From Numida meleagris (lineage: Eukaryota; Chordata; Aves; Galliformes; Numididae), in the NCBI RefSeq assembly GCF_002078875.1, contig NC_034420.1, positions 2,913,814 to 2,977,813 on the forward strand: a DNA stretch of 64,000 bases. The letters run 5' to 3'. Positions 25,401 through 36,300 of this stretch are shown here, piece after piece; position 1 is the stretch's first letter, and each line of letters starts with the position of its first letter. Under the pieces are notes generated by a model. That model did not search any database. It saw nothing but the letters and a program-made list of their open reading frames with translations, and was not told the DNA's origin. The position numbers and the translations under genes were made by a program.

Positions 25401-25518
25401 GGTTTGGTATCTCCCAACATAATATCAGCTCCACAAAACTAGTATTTTAACTGCCATCTGCCTCGCTTTATTTTTACAAATATCAGACTCTGCAAGCTGA
25501 TTGTCCTTCAACAACATC
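22493..25518. other. Unique intron-like sequence
   Basis: No exon or interspersed repeat is recognised. An A/T run of TTTAATTTTT units lies at 25251-25280. Confidence 0.45.
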
Positions 25519-25648
25519 TCACAGAATCACAAAATGGTTAGGGTCAGAAGGGTCCTCCGGAGCTCATCTGGTCAGACTCTTCTGCTGAAGTGGGGCTACA
25601 GACAGCAAGTTGCCCAGGACTGTGTCCAGGCAGCTTTTCAAGGCTTGC
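25519..25648 (-). mobile_element. CR1 LINE, 3' fragment (left half of a head-to-head pair)
   Basis: The plus strand begins TCACAGAATCACAAAATGG and continues through TTGCCCAGGACTGTGTCCAGG and CAGCTTTTCAAGGC, a reverse-complemented CR1 3' end. It abuts an oppositely oriented CR1 about 4 bases later. It is moderately diverged. Confidence 0.72.
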
Positions 25649-25651
25649 CCT

Positions 25652-25843
25652 ACTTTAAGGAACAGGCTGCCCAGAGAGGCTGTGGGTGCCCCATCCCTCC
25701 ACGTGTTCAAGGCCAGGCTGGATGGGGCCTTGGGCAGCCTGCTCTAGTGCCAGATCGGGAGGTTGGTGGCCCTGCCTGTGGCAGGGAGTTGGAACTTGGT
25801 GATCTTTGGAGTTCCTTCCAACCCAAGCCATTCTATGATTCTA
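25652..25843 (+). mobile_element. CR1 LINE, 3' fragment (right half of a head-to-head pair)
   Basis: The plus strand reads GAACAGGCTGCCCAGAGAGG, then CATCCCTCCACGTGTTCAAG, then GAGTTGGAACTTGGTGATC and a CCATTCTATGATTCTA tail. It is a plus-oriented CR1 3' end of ~190 bases. Confidence 0.92.
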
Positions 25844-27380
25844 GGGAAAAGCCACATTCTAGGCATTTCACAGAGAGCTCTAACCTTATGCACTACAGCA
25901 CTGATTCTTCTGGCATCTCCATTCTATAACACTGTGAATTTATTCATCATAAGGTAGGTATTGCATCTATTGCTGCTGTTTTTTTTGTTTTTTTTTTTTT
26001 CCAATTCTTAATGCAACTCTCTGAATGCACAGGTCACAAGTTAATGTCATCACGATATTAACTGTGCTTCACCTACCATAGTGCCATCATGGTGTGAAAC
26101 TGGTAACATTTAATGAAATGTAATTTCTGCAGAGCTACCAAATGAATCCAGGTACCACTAAGGGGCAGAGAGGGTCTGCGCCCAACCTCTACACAGGTTA
26201 CTTTAGAACCAGAAGTTTACATTTGTACTAATAATAGTGATCCCACATTTACATCAAGGGCTGGCTATATACAGACACTGGCATTTTCATCTCTGCAGAG
26301 CCATTGCCTTTGGAGAAGAGCAACACCTTGCTCAGACAACGCCTTCCTTTTAGAGGAAAAAGGTTACTACTATCCTAAAAGAAATTTTTTCTTTATGTAT
26401 AGAATGTATGATCTTTGTCTGCAGAACTGAATCATAGGCTGCTACGTGCTTTTGGCATCCACACATGTTGGTATAGCAGCATGCATGAATGACCATGGTT
26501 TGCACCAGCAAAGAGGAGGGAGCTGAAATGGCAGAGTTACTCAGAGTGGAAGAACCAGCACTGTCAGATGTGATCAACTCTGCCCGATTTGAAGAACGTG
26601 CAGGGAACTATGGGTCATTACTTCTCAGTGGGAGGTGTTTCTGCTTTTCCGCCTCCAAAGCAAGCTGTCTTTACCTATGCAGAGCTTTTCATGCCAGACC
26701 AACCAAATTTTAAATTCAAATATCTGAAATAGGATTTATATAAAATAGGAGCACAGGGATTTGCAAGTTGGATACCTCTGAAACAAGAATAGCTAAATAT
26801 AGGGATCTGGATACAGCACTGAAACTTAAAATCCTATCTCAAGTGCTAAGCATAGAATGATATACCTCCATAGGGGTAAATTAGTCTAAGCAACACTTCA
26901 TCTGATATCATGCATTAAGAAGAACTGTAACTTCGTATTATGGATGAGACTGTCAAAACCACTCAATTATATTAACTGCAGTCCCTCTGTGTGATAAAAA
27001 GGAAAGAAAAATAACACTTCAGCTCCTTCACACACAGTCATACTGAGAAACTTGCTTTCCCTTCTCTTCCATTGGCCCCAAAACTCTGCAGGCACTTACC
27101 TCACCCCTGTGATTTGGGGTTGTCCTTGCAAGCACCCTGCAGTCCTTCCCCAGAAGGCTTGTTTCCATGCTCAGTCCCCTTTTCAGGGTTTGCCTGAGTT
27201 GCCATTCAAATGTTCCAACAGCTCCTGAGCCTTCCCTACATCAGAAAGGTTTTTCAACACAAGGACTGCTTCGGAACTAAGAATATCCCCTTGACAGAGT
27301 CATCAAGTACAAGAGTAATCTCCTATAAGTACGCATCCCTACATCAACACACAATTTTTCTCATTACATGAGGAATATAA
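25844..27380. other. Unique intron-like sequence
   Basis: A T-rich run lies at 25979-26000. No exon or repeat family is recognised in the rest. Confidence 0.45.
25979..26000. repeat. T-rich homopolymer run
   Basis: Two T runs of 8 and 13 separated by one G. No LINE or SINE body is attached. Confidence 0.95.
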
Positions 27381-27399
27381 TCATAGAATCATGTAGGTT

Positions 27400-28510
27400 A
27401 GAAAAGACCTTCAAGATCTTCACGTCCAACCACCCACCTAACACAAGTCCATGACCAAACCCGATCCCTAAGCACCACATTCACACATCTCTTGAATACC
27501 TTCAGGGATGGGGACTCTGCCACCTCCATGGGCAGCCTGTTCCAATGTATCACCACTCTCTCCATGAAGAAATTATTCCTGATATCCAAGTCAAACCTCC
27601 GCTGGCACAACTTGCCTCATGTCCTATCACGTGTCACCTGAGTAACCAGACTGACGACGATCTGACTAAGGATGAAAACTCCTTCAGTAATAGACAGCAA
27701 TGAAGCCCCTCCTCAACCTCCTTTCTTTCAAATCAAGTAGCCCCACTTCCTGCAGCTGATCATCTTGTTTTCTAGTCCATTTGCCAGCTTTGTTGCTCTT
27801 CTCTGGACATGCTTGAACAATTCAATATCCACATAGTGAGGGGCCCAAAACTGAGCACAACACTTGAGGTGCAGTCTCACCAGTGCTGTGTACAGTGGGA
27901 CTATCACTTCTCCAGTCCCACTGGCCACATTATTTCTGATACAGATCAGGATGCCATTGGCTTTCTTGGCCACCTGGGCACACTACTGGCTGTTGATCAG
28001 CACTCCAGGTCCTTTTCTGACCAACAACTTTCCGGCCACTTCTCCCCAAGCCACCACATGGCGTTGATGCGACTGAAGTGCAGCATCTGGCAAGTTGAAT
28101 ATCATGTGATTGGGCATATCCCTTTGATCTAGTCTGTCCAGATCCCTCTGCAAAGCCTCCCTACACTCATCCAGATGAACTGTCCCTTTGTCATCTGCAA
28201 ACTCACTGAGGATGCACTCAATCCCTTCATCAATATCACTGGTAAATATATTAAACAGCAGCCAACCAGATTTACCTCCACTCACAACAACCATTTGGGC
28301 CCAAACCAATATTTTATTCAGCAGACCGTACATACGTCCAAGCCATGAGCAGCCAGTTTCTCCAGGAGAAGACTGTGGGAAATAGTATCAAATGCTTTGC
28401 TAAAGACCAAGTAAACAATAATCACAGCCTTTCCTTTGTCAACTAAGTGTGTCATCTTGTTCACAGAAGGAGATCAGGTTAGACAGGCAGGACCTGCCTT
28501 TCATGAATCA
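27400..28510 (-). pseudogene. CR1 reverse-transcriptase remnant with an FADD box but a broken motif A
   Basis: Translated minus-strand segments are CR1 RT. At 28188-28211 the catalytic motif C reads LSEFADDK. At 28373-28417 motif A reads VYLVFSKAFDTISHS, where CR1 normally has LDFSKAFD, so the first catalytic aspartate is replaced by valine. Downstream come [44 protein letters not shown] and, near the end, [16 protein letters not shown]. Several frameshifts and stops separate these blocks. Known: the two motif-C aspartates and the motif-A aspartate together bind the catalytic metals in reverse transcriptases. Inference: a dead enzyme remnant with no host function. Confidence 0.88.
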
Positions 28511-28557
28511 CAGAATTGCAGGGGTTGGAAGGGACCTCAAGAGATCGAGTCCAATCC
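28508..28557 (-). mobile_element. 50-bp CR1 3' end nested inside another CR1
   Basis: Host CR1 text breaks after CCTGCCTTTCATGAA (28507). TCACAGAATTGCAGGGGTTGG, continuing to GTCCAATC, follows, and host CR1 text resumes at CTGCTGACTAGGTCAG. The inserted piece is itself a reverse-complemented CR1 3' end of only about 50 bases. Confidence 0.75.
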
Positions 28558-29543
28558 CTGCTGACTAGGTCAGATCACCTGGGTATCCTGCCCATGCCAT
28601 AAGACAGCACTCAAGATGATCTACTCCACAAGATTCCTTGGCACCTAAGTCAGATTGACAGGGCTGTAGTTTCCTGAGTTCTCCTTCCTGCACTTCATGT
28701 AGATGGGCATCACATTCACCAGCCTTCAGACAACTTGGACTTCCCTGTCTAACCAGGACTGCTGGTAAATAAAGGAAAATGGCTTGGTGAACATTTAAAT
28801 TGCTCCTTCAGCACCCCTGAGTGGATTCCATCCAACTATATATATTTGTGAATGTCTAAGCGGTATATTAGGTCACTAATCATTTTCCCTTGGAATTTTC
28901 CCTTGGATCATAAGAGCTTCATTCTGCTCCCTGTCTCTGTCTTCCAGCTCAGTGGGCTGAGTACCCTGAGGAGCATCAGTCTTACTAATAAAGATGGTGG
29001 CAAAGAAGCCATTGAGTACCTCAATCTTTTCCTCATGGCTTGTCACTCCCCTTCATCCAATAAAGATGGAGATTTACCTAAGTTCTCCTTCTCTTGTTTA
29101 TGTACTTATAAAAACATTTCTTGCCATCTTTTACCTTAGTAAAAGTTCCAGAAGAAGCTCTCTGCTCAGCCAGACTGGTCTACTTTCCCACTGGCTCACC
29201 TTTTTAGCCTTGTCCTGTGCCTTCAGGATTTCATTCTTGAAGAATGTCTGGTCTTCCTAGACCAGACCTTTGCCCTTTAGAATTGCCTCCCAAGGATCTT
29301 GTCAACCAGGTCCCTAAGTAGGTCCAAAGCAGTCCTACGAAAGGCAGTTCTGCTGACTGCCCTCCTTGCTTCCCCAAGGATTGAGAATGCTATTATCGTG
29401 TGATCACTGCACTGGAGATGGCCTCCAGCCAACATATCACCCACAAGATCTTTCCTGTTAACAAATAACAGTCAAGTGGGTCATCTTCCCTAGTTCATTC
29501 ATGGGTATTTCTTTGTAGAAAACCTTTTCATACACCAAATTTA

Positions 29544-30689
29544 TATTTTGCATCAAAATGTAAATGGAAACTGTAGTTGACATTTAATATATGCAGCTCA
29601 TCACTAACTCTTGATTAAGATGAGACAATGGCAATCAAGCACTCCAAGAGGGAATTGACTTGAGCTGACCCCCATCAGGTCCTTCACTGCCATTTAGATG
29701 TGAATGCAAAACACATAGCCTAATCAGCAAACATCTTCCCAATTCAAGCTGTTCTGCAGGCCTGTTTTAGGAGTGTTCTCTGATCTGCTTTAATCAGGCA
29801 GAACTGACACTCATTTGTGACTATCTTTCAAGTAGACACTGTGCTGTTGAGGTGGATGAAACTTTCCGAATACAGTTGATGCCAAAGGGAAACACCTATC
29901 CAGCCACAGAGGATAAATTAAACACGGCATTTCCCAAAGCTTTCCATGTAATTAAGGGCAAGCCTGTGCTCACCCTTTGGGAGCTGTCTCATGGAGAGCC
30001 AGCCTTGAATGGGAAGTGCTGCCAAATTAATTCTGTAATGCTGTAGATGGTACTACAAGCTACATGAATTTTGAGCTAAATTAATTTCAGCTGTAGCTGA
30101 CCTGCAGCTGAAGAATGTTGCTTACCAGGCTGGGAATAGCTTGTTTGTTGGATCTATAAAATATTGTTATTTCAGCAGTCCAATGAGCTCCTCTGACACA
30201 AGTTCTTTTTCCCCTGAAGGCTTTTCTCTGTAACTGGAGTTATTGATACCTTTCTCTTAAAACAGGAAATCATCACTGCATTAGCAACCACCAAAAAGGC
30301 CTTCAGTCTCCAGAGTTTTCTGGCATGCCATTGATTTGACTTTTAAAAGATGGGAATACCATTAAGCTTTTTTTTCCTAAAGCACAGTAGCATGAAATGT
30401 ATTTTTGTTTGACTTTTTGAACTGCAAAATGCACACACGTGTATTACTTTTCAAGCACTTCTCAAACAACTGATGCTGCATTTGATGACAAAGCAGTGCT
30501 ACTGTGTTCAACATGGTGGAAAACACAATCAGTGCAAAACTGACATCTCCAGCTCCAGCCTGCTGCGTCTACGTTCTTAAACCTGCTATAATACACAGGA
30601 TCACAGCAGTTCTTGGGCTGATGGTAGATTCCCATTTCTGTCTGCTTCTTTATTGAAACATCTGACTGCAGCAGGCAGCTCAATCAAGT
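29544..30689. other. Unique intron-like sequence
   Basis: No exon or repeat is recognised; ordinary AT-rich DNA between two CR1 clusters. Confidence 0.45.
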
Positions 30690-30782
30690 GATCATAGTGA
30701 CAGAGAACACCCTGAGTTGGAAGTTACCCCCAAGGACCATTGAGTTCAGCTGCTGGCTCCAGTTCCAAAGAGTGTTGTCCAA
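30690..30782 (-). mobile_element. CR1 LINE, extreme 3' end (left part of an interrupted copy)
   Basis: CCCTGAGTTGGAAGTTACCC, then CCAAGGACCATTGAGTTCAG and AGAGTGTTGTCCAA match the reverse complement of a CR1 3' end. What should come next in the element reappears at 31392, so the copy is split. Confidence 0.62.
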
Positions 30783-31391
30783 TACTTCTGTCTCAGGGAC
30801 CTAAAGGCCCCTGGCTGAAGAATGATCCTGGGATGGAACAAAGTATTCCGTCAGTTCTAAGGGAAGTGATATTTGCAGCTATAACTGTTTATCTTGTTTG
30901 GTAGGGAGGCGGCCTTGCCAGTTATCTTGTTTTGCAGATGGTTGAGCTTGCTTGCAGGCAGGTGTTCCACTTGGGCTCTGCATCACGCACTGGCCATGCG
31001 GATGTGGCGTGCAAGTGGAAAAAACCCTGCAGACTCTGGAGAGAAAAGCAGGAGGGAGGCTGCAGTGGGGGAGAGAGGAAAAGTGCATTTTGAAGCAGGG
31101 GATGCCCTGCCGGTGCTATCTATCGAACCCACTGCCAGCATGTTCCTTCTCCCTCTCCTACTCGGAGTTTCATCCATCTCCTAAGGGTAAGTAAGTAATA
31201 CTGTGCTTGCTGTGGGAGCTTGTTTTAGCTCACTAGGGTTCATACTGCACTTGCTTAGGGAGTATCCTCTTGCTTCTTACTGGGATTGTCTAAAGTGGAT
31301 GCCTGTGTGTGTGTGTGCGTTGAATAAATCTGACAACCCTCAGTCCTGCTCTGAGCATGTAGTTTGCTTGCCTCTGCTCCTGTCTCTAGGA
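30783..31391. other. Unidentified ~0.6-kb segment splitting a CR1; possible LTR or other insertion
   Basis: The flanks on both sides are adjoining parts of one CR1, and a short TCCAA is present at both edges (30778-30782, 31392-31396). Inside are a TG microsatellite (31303-31317), an AATAAA at 31323, a strong donor-like AAGGGTAAGTAAG near 31184 and a pyrimidine-rich CTGTCTCTAG at 31380-31389. A poly-A signal followed by ~65 bases would suit an LTR. The edges are not TG...CA, no family is recognised, and the 96-codon plus-strand frame here (30894-31184) matches nothing I know. Confidence 0.35.
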
Positions 31392-31797
31392 TCCAAACGC
31401 ACCCTGAAACAAACTCCGACAGCTTGGTGCCATGACTGCTGCCCTGGGGAGCCTGCTGAGCGCCCAACAACTTCCTGGTGCAGATTCTTTCCCTCACCCC
31501 CAGCTGCCCCTCCTCTGACAGCCCCATGCCATTCCCTCAGGCCCTGTCGCTGTCACAGAGAGCAGAGCTCAGCACTGCCCTCTGCTCCCTGAGAGGAGCA
31601 GCAAACCCAGGGTTCTCAGCCGCTCCTCATACATCTTGGTCTATAGACCCTTCCCTATCTTCACAGCCCTCCTCTGGAAGCTCTCCAATAGCTTTATGTC
31701 TTTCTTATGTTGTGGCACCCAAACTTGCACCCAGTGCTCAAGGTGAGGTCTCACCAGTGCAGGGCAGAGTGGGACAATCCCTTCCCTTGATTGGTTG
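31392..31797 (-). mobile_element. CR1 LINE, RT C-terminus to 3' UTR (right part of the interrupted copy)
   Basis: The plus strand reads TCCAAACGC, CAGCTTGGTGCCATGACTGC and CCCTGGGGAGCCTG, typical of one CR1 subfamily. Reverse-translated, 31660-31797 gives [20 protein letters not shown], then [20 protein letters not shown], the conserved RT tail. It stops near 31797 and is followed at once by a more 5' CR1 part. Confidence 0.85.
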
Positions 31798-32019
31798 GCA
31801 GTGCTGGGCATAAAAGGAAATTATTAACAAGAAAGTCCTGTTCGATAAATATGAATCCATGTTAGTCGTGACCAATGACTTCATTGTCTTTCAAGTGTTT
31901 TTCAATGACTCCCAGAATAATCTCCATCATTTCGCCAGGCACGAAAGTGAGACTGACAGGTCTGTAATCAGCAGGTTCTTCTTCCTTGCTCTTCTTGAAA
32001 ATTGGGACATTTGCCAGCT

Positions 32020-32226
32020 TCACTTGTCTGGGACCTCTCCAGATTCCCTAGACAGCTGAAAAATAATTGAGAGGGGTCTCGTGATGACATCAGCCAGCTC
32101 TTTGAGTATCCTGGGATGAAACACATTGAGCCCCATAGACTTACATGCATCCAGCTCAAGCAAGAAACACCGCTCAATTTCAGAGTTATCTGGGAATGCA
32201 TTGTTCCTGCAATCACAGTCCTCCAA
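32020..32226 (-). pseudogene. CR1 reverse-transcriptase N-terminal block
   Basis: The minus frame reads SMGLNVFHPRILKELADVIT, then RPLSIIFQLSRESGEVPDK. This is the conserved start of CR1 RT (elsewhere [18 protein letters not shown]). It is joined to the endonuclease remnant by a decayed linker (32230-32550). Confidence 0.88.
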
Positions 32227-32553
32227 CTTGGGGCTCCAGAGGCCTTAGATTCCCATCATTGGTGTTGAAGACAAAACCAGAGCAAGCATTAAATACCTCT
32301 ACTTTGTCTGTGTCCCTGTTTGTGAGGTGATGATCTACATCAAGTAACGGATCAATGTAATCCCTGGACCTCTGTTTGCTGTTAACATATTTTAAAAAGC
32401 CCCGTTTTGCTGCCCCCCACAGTACCAGCCAACTTCAATTCTAACTGACTTTAGCTTGCATGGATTTTTTCCCTACAATGGCAAACAGCATCTCTGCAGT
32501 CTACCAACATTGTCTGACCTCACTTACAGTGGACCTACAATTTCTATTTCTGC

Positions 32554-33353
32554 CTAAGCACTAGAACATCCATGCTCAGCCAAGCCACTCTGCTCCACCT
32601 TCATGACTTCCAGCATTTTAGAACTGCCTGTTCCTGTGCTCTTAAGAGGTAGCACGAGGTGGTACTTAAAAAATGACCAGCACCGATGGGCCCCAATACT
32701 TTTGAAAGCAGTTTCCCAGGGAGCTTTATCAACTAGTTCCCTGAGCATCCTCAAGTCTGCACTCCCCATATACAGGGTTGAAGTCTGGGTAGCAGTTTTC
32801 CTCCTGTCACCAAAGATCTTAAACTGAACTACTTTATGGTCACTATTGCCAAGACAGCCTCTAATTGCCACTTCACCCATGAGAATCTCTCTGTTTACAA
32901 GTGACAAATCCAGGAGGGCACCTTGCCTAGTCAATTCCCTCAGTACCCATACCAAGAAACTATCATCATGCATTTTAGGAATCTCCTGAACCTATTTGTA
33001 TCAGCTGTACGGTATTCCCAGTTAATGTCCGGGAAGTTGAAGTCACCCATAAAGACAAGGGAGGCAGATCTAGAGGTATCTCTTAGTTCCTAAAAGAATG
33101 GTCCATCACTGCTGTCATCCTGGCAGGGTGGCCTCTAGTAGACTCCCACAACGACATCTGCTTTATTGGCTGGTTCCTTCATCTCTACCCAGGGGCTATC
33201 AAGCATGTCATTGCCATCTGTAAGATTCATACAGCTGAGATCCTCCCTCATATAGAGTGCCAGCCCCTCCCACTTCACCTGCCCTGTGATCATAAGTAAC
33301 TGGTAAAAGTTTGAGTTTCCCACACACTGTACCACAACATTAAATTTCAGCAT
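32554..33353 (-). pseudogene. CR1 ORF2 endonuclease remnant
   Basis: Minus-strand reading gives the apurinic-type endonuclease of CR1 ORF2. At 33135-33353 a GLALYMRED block matches the usual GGVALYVRE. At 33014-33055 VFMGDFNFPDINWEYRTAD contains the catalytic GDFN motif. Then 32973-32554 is an uninterrupted frame with RQGALLDLSLVNRE, GCLGNSDHKVVQFKI (the SDH motif) and DKAPWETAFKS. A stop between VVVGVY and RPP (near 33133) and a frameshift separate the blocks, so no full protein is made. Known: GDFN and SDH are signature motifs of APE-type retrotransposon endonucleases that nick the target DNA. Inference: a dead transposon remnant. Catalytic residues of the parts seen remain recognisable, but the N-terminal half is decayed. 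Confidence 0.9.
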
Positions 33354-33360
33354 TTGCCAT

Positions 33361-36300
33361 GTAAATACAAAATAATCACTTTTGAAGCTATATCAGAAAC
33401 ATGTTAGTTTGAGCCTGGCTTTACTGCCCAGTGATGCAAACACAACAGCTTGCTCTGAAGTAAACATGTAATTAAGTCTTATTCAACTCAGATATGGAAT
33501 AGAAGCTAACTTTAATTGGCAGTACAAATAGGTACCACCAAATCTTGCATTCTATTTGCAAGCCTGGGACTGCACTTCATCTTTCCCAGCGTTCTCTTTC
33601 AACACAGTGCCAAATGTCAGAAAAATATGGGTATGATAAACACACCCATAACTCACACCTTACCAAATGCTGCAATGCCTCATTAATATTAAAGATTAAA
33701 GCTGTTGATGCCAGCATAACATGGCAGAGGCATCAATATCTATGGATATCTATGGATACCTCAGCATGCTGCCCTGCTGCAGGATGCAGCTGGGTACAAT
33801 GGTGAGTGCAACACCACTACCAGCACAGCAAGCACTACCAGTTCAGCAAATCCATCCTACTGGATTTGATTTTGATGCTGCATGCAAAACCAGAACAGAA
33901 GAAAAGGACGGTGCCAAGCTGGCTGCAGCATTATGTCCATGCTTGGGGTCCTCTGCTGAGTGTCTCAAATCCAAAACAAGAAGATATTCAGTGGTTTGAT
34001 CTTTTTGCGGGAAATAACATTTCAACTTTTTAAACATGTCTTTGCAAAACTGTAATGTTATCTGTTCGAAATGAATTTTATAGGCAGCTGAGGCAAGGAG
34101 GAGAATCAAATTGTCTTTATTACTGGCAATCAGAGCTACACTGAGAAGATTCCCAGACAGCTAATCAGATGAAAGCAATGGTTCTCATTCCAGGGAGATT
34201 AACAGGACAGTACTGGGGGGCAGAACACAGCCATATTCTCACCAGGAAGGCTGTGCAATATAACTGTCCCCCTACACCATTTGGTAAATTATTGTCTTAA
34301 TAGCATAACTTGCAAGAATGCCTGTGTTCTTCTGAATATGCAAACTGCTGGTGCTCGTGGCACAAGGTTCATTATGCAAAATACCTGCTGGGTTTCAGGT
34401 AGTGACTATCAACAGGAGACAGACCCATCATAATTCACCAGTATGCCGGTACTGAAAGGACAAAAGAGGAAAGTTCTCCTCCCATCTGGGAAGCAGAGAA
34501 CTTTCTCGCCTTTTAAGACTACATATACTTCCCTGTGATCTCACGGAAGACTTTTCCTCTAACTTACTAGCATACAACTATGTGAATTCATGACGTTTGC
34601 ATTAAAAACATTGCACTTGAGCAATGTGTGATTAGAGCGCTAATGAAGTGATCTCTTGAGTTGCAAACTCATTTATAGAGAACATGAACCCGATAAAATT
34701 GGCTTCGCTTTTACAAGGATCTGCATGACTGCCATGCTAATTTTAAATTTATAGAGCAATTGAAGAAACTGTTATTTCCAGGACATGACTGCTTTGGCAA
34801 GATGCATCATCAATACTGAACTAGTAGCAAGGACTGAGAAGGTTCATAATCAGTGCAGGTTCAGTGTATCTGGATGAAGCTCTCTCTTCTAACATTGGTA
34901 TGGCCAGTATTGGCTGCAGTCAGTGTACCACATAGACTAGCAATAACAGCCATTTGTCCCATCCAAGTTATTCACCAATTTACTGGTGACTTCATGACTG
35001 ATATTCTTCACGGCTTATTCTTAAACAGAAGCTTTTCCTGTGCATGGCATTTTGAAACAAGTTGGCTGTTAGCAGCAGCTGCCTGGTATTTAAAAGACCA
35101 TTGTGGCACTTCCATTGTGATGCTGCAGAGACGTCTTGAAGAGACACAAAGCACCGTACTTTTTTAAGAAGAACATGGGATATTTTGTAGGTAGCAATAC
35201 AACTTCATGAAAGAAAGAGCAGTCTCGGCTTAATCTGATGCTATTTGGCACCAAACCTGCCTCTACTCATCAGTTTTCTGACCAAGACTGCTACAGTCTT
35301 TTTTTATTATTACTCTCACTTCATTTTAGTATCTCAATGGATAAATGTAAATTCAAGTCACCAATTAAAAAAAAACACAATGTTGTGAAAACATGCCACC
35401 TCCATTAACACATTCCAAACTGCTGTTAAAATGCAAGCTGAATATGAGCTTACTTCCAAGATTAAAAAACAGCCAGTGTTCAGATGTGCATAACACCAGA
35501 CAGCACTCTTCATACCAGTCTTTTTCAATGCATGCATTAAGCGTCCTAATTAGTGAACAGTTCATTTCCTTAAGCATTTAATTTACAACCCTAATCAGCA
35601 GGCTTGGCAAGCTAAAGTCAAGACCCCATTAAACCTCCCTCTCATATTTCTCGGGTTTACACAGTAAAACTCAGTAGCTGCAATTTGTTTTCATCTCTTA
35701 ATCAGCTGATAAAAAATCACGAGTAAATTCTGCTTGTGCTGAACACTGGAGTTGTGAACTGTGGAGATGCTCAGAACTGGCCCACGAGAGCACTAACCTG
35801 AAGGTTTTTTGCTTCTTATGCTGTTTCACAGCCTCACGGGCAGAGGGTGCCTATCCCAGCAGGACTTTGGGAGGGAGGAATGGGGACAGCCGTGCTGCTG
35901 GCCTGCACCACCCAGCTCCCACGACATGTGGCCAGAAGGGCTGCAGATGAGGCAAAAAGCCACTCTGGAATGGAGCTGTCTGCACCAGCTCCGTGCCATG
36001 ACGTGGGAGAGCAGCCAGGCCCTGTGGCTGACAAACCACTACCAGCTTCAGTGAGAAGCTTAACAAAGGGGTGCTACCAAGAAACTTTCTTCGGGAGGTT
36101 TCTGCAAGAGCTACCAAGGACTCTGCGCTACACCTCAGTGGTGCTTCCAACTTAAGTTAGTCTGAGACATTTGGAGCTCCCCAGAAGACGTGTGTAGGAT
36201 GAATCAGCAGCAAAGAGGCCTTCCTGCGCCAGCCAGAGAAACCTGCACTACAAAGCCATGGCGGCGGTGGCTGCTAGCCAGCCCTCATCACCACAGCCAG

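Larger units (their letters stand above)
27381..29543 (-). mobile_element. CR1 LINE, long decayed copy (~2.1 kb) covering most of ORF2's RT
   Basis: The copy starts (3' end) with TCATAGAATCATGTAGG at 27381. It runs in the minus sense through the RT C-terminus, the catalytic region (28188-28420), the RT N-terminus and the end of the endonuclease domain, fading out near 29543. It is continuous except for a 50-bp nested CR1 at 28508. Many stops and frameshifts mark it as old. It lies in the same orientation as the KCNIP-like exon. Confidence 0.9.
31800..33360 (-). mobile_element. CR1 LINE, endonuclease to N-terminal RT portion
   Basis: In minus sense this piece runs from inside the endonuclease domain (33353) to the first RT block (HGF near 31850). 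It is directly adjacent to, and co-oriented with, the 31392-31797 piece. The two may be one element that lost the RT core (roughly the part from HGF to KKAN), or two separate insertions. Confidence 0.88.

Noticed and set aside
30894..31184. 96-residue plus-strand frame as an exon
   Set aside because: No family resemblance; it ends just before the GTAAGT site, and its host segment looks like an insertion in CR1.
31203..31592. 129-residue plus-strand frame
   Set aside because: It runs antisense through a minus-strand CR1 and is composed of CR1 text.
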